Source: Burkholderiaceae bacterium (GTDB lineage: Bacteria > Pseudomonadota > Gammaproteobacteria > Burkholderiales > Burkholderiaceae_E). From it: a stretch of 56,286 nucleotides of DNA. This document shows, piece after piece, positions 49,960 through 56,286 of the stretch. Made by a program: the position numbers and the translations under genes. The stretch covers positions 1 through 56,286 of the forward strand of contig JAHEMI010000004.1 in the NCBI GenBank assembly GCA_024643785.1, given 5' to 3'. The notes beneath the pieces were generated by a model that saw nothing but the letters and a program-made list of their open reading frames with translations, searched no databases and had not been told where the DNA came from. Each line of letters starts with the position of its first letter. Position 1 is the first letter of the stretch.

Positions 49960-51935
49960 ACGTCCACCTCGGCCTCGTTGCCGCGCCGCTCGAGCCATGC
50001 GCGCCGGGCCGCGGCCTCGTTGCGGCCCATCAGCATCGTGAAGCACTGCTCGGTCGCGCTGCGCTCGAGCGTTCCGAATTCAACCGGCAACATCCGCCTG
50101 GTGTCCGGATTCATCGTCGTTTCCCATAACTGCTCGGCGTTCATTTCTCCCAGGCCCTTGAACCGCGACAGTGTCCAGCTGCCTTCACGCACCCCTTCCT
50201 GGCGCAACTTGTCCTCGACGTGGCGCAACTCGCCGTCGTCGAGGCAGTAGATCTTGCGCAGCGGCCGCTTGCCCTGTGCCGGCAGATCGACCCGGTAGAG
50301 CGGCGGCCGCGCGATGTACAGGTGCCCCTGCTCGATGAGACGCGGAAAGTGGCGCAGGAAGAGCGTCAGCAACAGCACCTGGATATGGGAGCCATCGACG
50401 TCGGCGTCCGAAAGGATGCAGATCCGGCCGTAGCGCAGGCCGGAAAGATCGGGGTGGTCGTCGCGGCCGTGCGGATCGACCCCGATCGCCACCGCGATGT
50501 TGTGGATCTCGTTGTTCGCGAACAGCCGGTCGGGATCGACCTCCCAGCTGTTGAGCACCTTGCCGCGCAGCGGCAGGATCGCCTGGAACTCCTTGTCCCG
50601 GCCCAGCTTGGCCGACCCGCCGGCCGAGTCCCCTTCGACCAGGAACAGTTCGTTGCGGGCGGTATCCGTAGATTCACAGTCGGTGAGCTTGCCGGGCAGC
50701 ACCGCCACCCCCGAGCTCTTGCGCTTCTCGACTTTCTGGGTGGCGCGGCTGCGTGCCTGCGCCTGGCGGATGACCAGTTCGGCGAGCCGTTTGCCGTGGT
50801 CGACGTTCTGGCTGAGCCAAAGCTCGAGCGGTGCGCGCGCCAGCGACGAGACCAGTCGCACCGCGTCGCGCGAATTCAGCCGCTCCTTGATCTGCCCCTG
50901 GAACTGCGGGTCGAGCACCCGCGTCGAGAGCACAAAGCTGGCGCGCGCGAAAACGTCCTCGGGCAGGAGCTTGACCCCCTTGGGTTGCAGGCCGTGCAAT
51001 TCGATGAACCCCTTGACCGCCACGAACAGGCCATCGCGCAGTCCCGACTCATGCGTGCCGCCCGCCCTGGTCGGGATCAGATTGACGTACGACTCGCGCA
51101 CCGGCGTGCCGTTCTCGGTCCAGCCCACCACCCACGCCGCGCCCTCGCCTTCGGCGAAGGTGTCGTGCCCTGGGCCGATCTCGTGCGCGCCCTCGAAGAA
51201 CGGGATCAGCGGTTCGTCGGATCCCTGCTGGGCCAGGCTCTCGGCCAGGTAACCGCGCAGTCCCTCATCGTATTTCCATTCCTGGGTGCGATCGTTCTTC
51301 TCGTCGCGGAATGTCACCCGCAGGCCCGGCAGCAGCACCGCCTTTGAACGCAGCAGATGGAGCAGTTCGCCCATCGGCAGTGCCGGCGCGTCGAAGTACT
51401 TCGGGTCGGGCAGGAAACACACCCTGGTCCCGCTGCGACGCTCGCCGCGAGCAAGCGGCCGCGAGGATAGCTGCGCGACCACGTCGCCGCCGGCGAAGGC
51501 GATCTCGTGGGCCGCGCCGTCGCGCCAGACCGTCACTTCGAAGCGTTTCGAGAGTGCGTTGGTCACCGAGACCCCGACGCCGTGCAGGCCGCCGGAAAAG
51601 CTGTAGGCACCGCCCGCGGTCTTGTCGAACTTGCCGCCGGCGTGGAGTCGCGTGAACACGATCTCGACCACCGGCAGTTTCTCTTCCGGGTGCGGCCCGA
51701 CCGGGATTCCGCGCCCGTCGTCCTCGACCGCGACGCTGCCATCGGCGTGCAGGGTCACCGCGATCAGCGAGCAATACCCGGCCAGCCCTTCGTCGGCCGC
51801 ATTGTCGAGTACTTCCTGGAACACGTGCAGCGGGTTCTCGGTGCGGGTGTACATCCCCGGGCGCTGGCGTACCGGCTCCAGCCCCTTGAGCACCCTGATC
51901 GATGACTCGGTGTATTCGCTTCTCTTGGTTGCCAT
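49956..51935 (-). CDS. parE: DNA topoisomerase IV subunit B
   Basis: [69 protein letters not shown]. Confidence 0.96.
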   Translation of the reverse strand: MATKRSEYTESSIRVLKGLEPVRQRPGMYTRTENPLHVFQEVLDNAADEGLAGYCSLIAVTLHADGSVAVEDDGRGIPVGPHPEEKLPVVEIVFTRLHAGGKFDKTAGGAYSFSGGLHGVGVSVTNALSKRFEVTVWRDGAAHEIAFAGGDVVAQLSSRPLARGERRSGTRVCFLPDPKYFDAPALPMGELLHLLRSKAVLLPGLRVTFRDEKNDRTQEWKYDEGLRGYLAESLAQQGSDEPLIPFFEGAHEIGPGHDTFAEGEGAAWVVGWTENGTPVRESYVNLIPTRAGGTHESGLRDGLFVAVKGFIELHGLQPKGVKLLPEDVFARASFVLSTRVLDPQFQGQIKERLNSRDAVRLVSSLARAPLELWLSQNVDHGKRLAELVIRQAQARSRATQKVEKRKSSGVAVLPGKLTDCESTDTARNELFLVEGDSAGGSAKLGRDKEFQAILPLRGKVLNSWEVDPDRLFANNEIHNIAVAIGVDPHGRDDHPDLSGLRYGRICILSDADVDGSHIQVLLLTLFLRHFPRLIEQGHLYIARPPLYRVDLPAQGKRPLRKIYCLDDGELRHVEDKLRQEGVREGSWTLSRFKGLGEMNAEQLWETTMNPDTRRMLPVEFGTLERSATEQCFTMLMGRNEAAARRAWLERRGNEAEVDV

Positions 51936-52011
51936 GGTTCCTTCGGGCAATGGCTGCGCACCCCGGCGCCGCAGGTCACCGGGGCTCTTCAGGCCAATAT
52001 TCTACGGGGGC

Positions 52012-53880
52012 TCAGATGCCGATCTGGGCGCCGAGTTCGACGACCCTGTTTGGCGGCAGGCCAAGGTAACGGGCAAGACTGGTATTGGAGCGCAACATCC
52101 AGCCGAACAGCGAGCGCCGCCACCCGAACAGGCCGCGCCGCGAGACCGACACGATGGTCGGCTTGCTGGCGAAGAACGATGTTTCCTCGGGGTCGAAATG
52201 CACTCCGCGGCGCGCCACCAGCCGCAGCGCCTGCACCAGGTCCGGCTCCTCGCGAAAGCCGTAATGCAGGATGATCTCGACGATCCCGTTGGGATTCTTC
52301 GAAAGTTCGACGCGTTCGTCATCGGGCACCACCGGGGTGTCATCGAACGACACCGTGACGAAGGCCGTCAGTTCGTGCACCACCCGGTTGTGCTTCAGGT
52401 TGTGCAGGAAGGCGCTCGGGCAGCGCTTGGGGTTGGCGCCGAAGAAGATCGCCGATCCCGGCACCTTGGTTATCCCCGAGAGGTCCATCTCGCCGGTATC
52501 GACCCGGGAGGCCGGCGAAGCGGTCTTGCGGGCGCGCAGGATCTCGGTGCCGCGGCGCCAGGTCGAGAGCACGGTGAAGACGATCAGCGCCAGCGTGATC
52601 GGGAACCAGCCGCCATTGAAGAACTTCGAGGCGTTGGCGCTGAAGTAGAGGGCTTCGACAGTCGCCGTGACCGCAAATAGCGGCAAGAGCCAGCGCAGGA
52701 CGTGTTGGCGCGCCAGCGGCAGCACGATCAACATGATCACGCTGCTGATCAGCAGGTCGCCGGCGACCGCGATGCCGTAGGCGCCCGCCAGGCCTTCCGA
52801 ACTGCGGAAGCTCAGCACCAGCACCACCACGCCGACCATCAGGATCCAGTTGACCAGCGGAATGTAGATCTGCCCGCGCGCGGTATCCGAGGTGTGCAGG
52901 ACGCGCAGGCGCGGCAGGAAGTCCAGGCGCGAAGCCTGCTGGGTGACCGAAAACGCGCCCGAGATGGTGGCCTGCGACGCAATGATCGTCGCGCAGGTCG
53001 CGAGCACGATCAGCGGCAGCAACATGCTCTCCGGAGCCAGGAGATAGAAGGGATTGCGCGCGGCGGCGGGATCGCGCAGCAGCAACGCGCCCTGGCCCAG
53101 GTAATTGATGATCAGTGCCGGGAAAACGATCGCGAACCAGGCGGTGCGCACCGGTCCGGCGCCAAAATGGCCCATGTCGGCATACAGTGCCTCGGCGCCG
53201 GTCACGCACAGGAACACCGCTCCGGCTGCCGCGAAGGCCCAGCCCGGGTGCCAGATGATGAACGAGACCGCATGGGTCGGGCTCAAGGCTGCCAGGACCT
53301 CGGGGGTCTGGACGATGCTCGCCGCGCCCATGCCCGCGAGCCCGGCGAACCAGAGCATCATCACCGGCGCGAACAGGACCCCGACCTTGCCGGTGCCGTG
53401 ACGTTGCACCAGGAACAGGCCTACCAGGATTACCAGCGCGATCGGGACGGTGTAATGGTCGAGCGCATGGGAGGCGACGCCGATCCCCTCGACCGCCGAC
53501 AAGACCGAAATCGCCGGCGTGATCACGGCATCACCATAGAACAGCGAAGCGGCGAACGCCCCCATCACGGTGATCAGCCAGCGCAGGCGCGGGCGCGTGC
53601 GCACGGCGCCGAGCGCGAAGGACAGCAGCGCCAGCACCCCGCCCTCGCCGCGATGGTCGAAGCGCAGCATGACCACCACGTACTTGACCGCGACGATGAT
53701 CATGATCGACCAGAAGATCATCGACAAAGCTGCCAGGATGTTCTCCTCGTTCACGGGAATCGCGAACGAACCGTCGAAAACCGAGCGGAAGGCATACAGT
53801 GGGCTGGTCCCGATGTCCCCGTAAACAACCCCGAGGGCAGCGATAGTCAGTGCCGAGCGTGAAGAATTCGAGGCGGACAT
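52012..53880 (-). CDS. kup: KUP-family potassium transporter
   Basis: LTIAALGVVYGDIGTSPLYAFRSVF; FYGDAVITPAISVLSAVEG; ADMGHFG. Start assumed at MSASNSS. Confidence 0.95.
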   Translation of the reverse strand: MSASNSSRSALTIAALGVVYGDIGTSPLYAFRSVFDGSFAIPVNEENILAALSMIFWSIMIIVAVKYVVVMLRFDHRGEGGVLALLSFALGAVRTRPRLRWLITVMGAFAASLFYGDAVITPAISVLSAVEGIGVASHALDHYTVPIALVILVGLFLVQRHGTGKVGVLFAPVMMLWFAGLAGMGAASIVQTPEVLAALSPTHAVSFIIWHPGWAFAAAGAVFLCVTGAEALYADMGHFGAGPVRTAWFAIVFPALIINYLGQGALLLRDPAAARNPFYLLAPESMLLPLIVLATCATIIASQATISGAFSVTQQASRLDFLPRLRVLHTSDTARGQIYIPLVNWILMVGVVVLVLSFRSSEGLAGAYGIAVAGDLLISSVIMLIVLPLARQHVLRWLLPLFAVTATVEALYFSANASKFFNGGWFPITLALIVFTVLSTWRRGTEILRARKTASPASRVDTGEMDLSGITKVPGSAIFFGANPKRCPSAFLHNLKHNRVVHELTAFVTVSFDDTPVVPDDERVELSKNPNGIVEIILHYGFREEPDLVQALRLVARRGVHFDPEETSFFASKPTIVSVSRRGLFGWRRSLFGWMLRSNTSLARYLGLPPNRVVELGAQIGI

Positions 53881-53920
53881 GGCGCGCAAGTGTAGCAAGA
53901 TGCGCGACAATGCGCGCACT

Positions 53921-54298
53921 ATGAACGCATACAGCTTTGGCCTCGTCCTCACCGGCGTGGTGCTCAACGCCTTGGCACAGTCCCTGCTGAAGCTTGGCAC
54001 CAACCGGGTCGGGGAACTTGATTTCTCACTCTCCGGCGCCCTCGATACCGCGACGCGCATCCTGACCCAATGGCCCTTCCTGCTGGGTTTCGCCGCCTAC
54101 GGCATAAGCCTGGTGGTCTGGATCGCGGCCCTCACCCGGGTTCCGGTCACGGTGGCCTACCCGATGCTCTCGATCGGCTACGTCATAAACGCGCTGATCG
54201 CCCGTTACTGGCTGGGAGAAACCCTGTCGCTGGGCGGATGGAGCGGCATCGCCCTGATCGGGCTCGGGGTGTGGCTGATCGCCCGCCAGACCGGGTAG
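53921..54298 (+). CDS. SMR/EamA-type small membrane transporter (4 TM)
   Basis: 125 aa: VLNALAQSLLKLGTNR; VPVTVAYPMLSIGYVINALIARYWLGETLSLGGWSGIALIGLGVWLI. Confidence 0.85.
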   Translation: MNAYSFGLVLTGVVLNALAQSLLKLGTNRVGELDFSLSGALDTATRILTQWPFLLGFAAYGISLVVWIAALTRVPVTVAYPMLSIGYVINALIARYWLGETLSLGGWSGIALIGLGVWLIARQTG

Positions 54299-54349
54299 CC
54301 GGCCGGAGCGGGCCAAAAATCCGCCGCACCCTAGGGGTAATCCGCATAA

Positions 54350-54389
54350 CTTAGTAGTTCCTTATTGCCAGCGGACTGCTACACTTAAG
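54350..54389 (+). promoter_or_regulatory. Candidate response-regulator direct repeats (PmrA/QseB-box-like)
   Basis: CTTAGT-N5-CTTATT (11-bp period) plus CTTAAG 23 bp after the second repeat, about 70-110 nt upstream of the response-regulator ATG. Confidence 0.5.
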
Positions 54390-54458
54390 GATAACCATGA
54401 CAGGCCAGAGGTATTTGGCAGTCATGTTCCCTAATGAGGCGACTACCCGGAAACGAAC

Positions 54459-55118
54459 ATGCGCATCCTCCTGGTCGAAGACGATTCGATGATTGGCAAG
54501 GCAGTTCAGCAGGGACTTAAGGCAGCGGGCTTCACGGTTGACTGGACCCGCAGCGGACAGACCGTCCTGGCATCGTTGGCGGAAACCTCATACAACCTCT
54601 TGCTGCTCGATCTCGGACTGCCCGCCGTGAATGGCCTGGACCTGCTCAAGAACCTGCGCGCCAGCGGCAATCACATCCCGGTAATGATCGTTACCGCCCG
54701 CGACGCCGTCCCGGACCGCATTGCCGGCCTGGACGCCGGGGCCGATGACTATGTCCTTAAGCCGTTCGATCTCGATGAACTGATCGCCCGCATCCGCTCG
54801 CTGTTGCGCCGCCATGCAGGCAGCGGCGCGCCGATCCTCGAATGCGGCGCCCTGACGCTGGACCCGGCCGGGCACATCGTGAAGCTGCGCGGCGAGCCGG
54901 TCGATCTTTCGGCGCGCGAATTCATGATCCTTGAAGCCCTGATGCGCAAGCCCGGTGCGGTGCTGTCGCGCATGGACCTCGAGGCAGCGGTCTACAGCGG
55001 CTCGACCAAGATCGAAAGCAACGTGATCGAAGTCCACCTGCACAACCTGCGGCGCAAGATCGGTGCCGACCTGGTACGCAACATCCGCGGTGTCGGCTAT
55101 CGCATAGCCGAAGGCTGA
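54459..55118 (+). CDS. OmpR-family response regulator, QseB/PmrA-like
   Basis: MRILLVEDDSMIGKAVQQGLKAAG; LLLLDLGLPAVNGLDLL; TARDAVPDRIAGLDAGADDYVLKPFDLDEL; C-terminal winged helix. Confidence 0.95.
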   Translation: MRILLVEDDSMIGKAVQQGLKAAGFTVDWTRSGQTVLASLAETSYNLLLLDLGLPAVNGLDLLKNLRASGNHIPVMIVTARDAVPDRIAGLDAGADDYVLKPFDLDELIARIRSLLRRHAGSGAPILECGALTLDPAGHIVKLRGEPVDLSAREFMILEALMRKPGAVLSRMDLEAAVYSGSTKIESNVIEVHLHNLRRKIGADLVRNIRGVGYRIAEG

Positions 55119-55119
55119 A

Positions 55120-56286
55120 ATGCGCTCGATTCGGATCAGCCTGCTGGTCTGGCTGATCGCGTGGCAGATGCTGGCGGCCCTGCTGCTGGCGATGTCGACC
55201 TACGCCCACACGCTCGCGCGCCTGAACGAACTCTACGACGCCGAGTTGCGCCAGGTCGCGCTCGCCTCCATGTTGCACTACGGCATCCACCCCGACGGCA
55301 AGGTGGCCGAGGGTTCGCCACTGCTGCCCCCGGCTGGCCTGACGCTGATGCTCCAGGTCTGGACCAAGGATGGCCGCCTGCTCCATGGTTCCGGTGGGAG
55401 CGTCGACCCCAGTTCATGGTTCACCCCCCGGACCGGATATGCCACCCGTGCGCTCGGTGACCAGAACTGGCGCGTCTACACCTACCAAAATGATGACGGA
55501 TTGCTGTTTCAGACTGCCCAGAACCTGGAGCAGCGCGAGGAAATCGCCTTTGATATTGCGCTCAAGATGCTCGTTCCAAGTGTTGCGATCGTACTGTTGA
55601 TATCGGCGGTGCTAACCTACGCCCTCAATCACAACCTGCGGCCGCTGGCGGCGACTTCGCAGGAGATCGAGCGGCGCAGCGCCACTTCGCTGGAGGCGAT
55701 CGACGTTGCCCACCTGCCAGTGGAGATCCTGCCGCTGGTCGAATCGATCAATGCCCTGATGCAGCGTCTCGACAGGGCCCTGGCCGTGCAGCGCCAGTTC
55801 ACTGCCGATGCCGCCCACGAGCTGCGCACCCCGTTGACCGCGTTGCGGCTGCAGTTGCGCCTGCTCGGTAGCGCTCACGACCCTGAAGAACGCGAGGCGG
55901 CGATGGCCGACATGCGCGGCGGACTCGAGCGCGCAACGCGCCAGGTCGAGCAACTGCTGGCGCTCTCGCGCCTCGAGCCTGAGGCCGCGATGAGCGCTGA
56001 GACTGACGTTGACCTGACCGAGTTGGTGCGTTCGGTGGTCGCCGATTTCAACCTGCGCGCGCAAACCGAAGGGATCGATCTCGGCGCCGATCTGGGCGAC
56101 GTGGCCCAGCATGTCCACGGCAGTCCGGACCAGTTGCAGGTGCTGCTCAACAACCTCGTCGACAATGCCCTGCGCTATACCCGCCGCGGCGGCCATGTCG
56201 ACGTGCTGCTCGCCGCCGAACCTGGTGCAACAAGCAAGGTAGTTCTCGAAGTCATCGACAACGGCCCCGGCATTTCACCGGACGAG
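55120..56286 (+). CDS. Sensor histidine kinase, QseC/PmrB-like (truncated by window end)
   Basis: Not in the supplied ORF track because no stop in window. Open frame MRSIRISLLVWLIAWQMLAALL...; H-box QRQFTADAAHELRTPLTALRLQL; N-box LLNNLVDNALRYT; VIDNGPGI. Confidence 0.94.
   Translation, partial: MRSIRISLLVWLIAWQMLAALLLAMSTYAHTLARLNELYDAELRQVALASMLHYGIHPDGKVAEGSPLLPPAGLTLMLQVWTKDGRLLHGSGGSVDPSSWFTPRTGYATRALGDQNWRVYTYQNDDGLLFQTAQNLEQREEIAFDIALKMLVPSVAIVLLISAVLTYALNHNLRPLAATSQEIERRSATSLEAIDVAHLPVEILPLVESINALMQRLDRALAVQRQFTADAAHELRTPLTALRLQLRLLGSAHDPEEREAAMADMRGGLERATRQVEQLLALSRLEPEAAMSAETDVDLTELVRSVVADFNLRAQTEGIDLGADLGDVAQHVHGSPDQLQVLLNNLVDNALRYTRRGGHVDVLLAAEPGATSKVVLEVIDNGPGISPDE

Noticed and set aside
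47368-50250. 960-aa plus-strand ORF
   Set aside because: Antisense to parC; amino-acid composition (Gln/Arg/His/Asp rich) is typical of mirror frames of GC-rich genes and shows no family motif.
1-56286. Search for CRISPR arrays, IS elements, integrases, phage genes, toxin-antitoxin or defence islands
   Set aside because: None recognised: no periodic repeat-spacer arrays, transposase motifs or flanking duplications; gene content is core chromosome.

Overview
This 56.3 kb, GC-rich window reads as ordinary chromosome from a proteobacterium, most likely a betaproteobacterium judging by gene order. Most of it is housekeeping genes in conserved order. On the minus strand: MFS transporter, tRNA-Cys, tRNA-Gly, pgsA, uvrC, nagZ, acpS, pdxJ, recO, era, rnc, a DUF4845-type gene, lepB, lepA, a degP/mucD-type protease, a small unknown ORF, fabF, acpP, fabG, fabD, fabH, plsX, rpmF and yceD-like. 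These are followed by maf, a tetrapyrrole-methylase-type methyltransferase, sppA-like, gph-like, rluC-like and rne. Next come a molybdenum-cofactor cluster (moaA, fdhD, mobA, moeA), a HlyD/RND/DUF2892/CsoR-family operon, a moxR/VWA pair, an orphan GspE/PilB-type ATPase, htpG, transporters, parC/parE, kup, and a QseB/PmrA-like two-component system whose kinase runs off the window end. I found no CRISPR array, prophage, transposon, toxin-antitoxin or defence island. The best candidate for something under-described is the RND efflux operon. Its CsoR-family regulator lacks the canonical copper ligands, and a perfect CsoR-type palindrome (ATACCCC-TG-GGGGTAT) sits inside the 17-bp spacer of its predicted sigma70 promoter. 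Other readable regulatory signals are a full-consensus promoter before tRNA-Gly, an intrinsic terminator between the two tRNAs, a sigma32-like promoter before htpG, PmrA/QseB-like repeats before the response regulator, a long structured rne leader, and the absence of rpoE/rseA/rseB between fabF and mucD. All calls come from reading the sequence; no database search was run.
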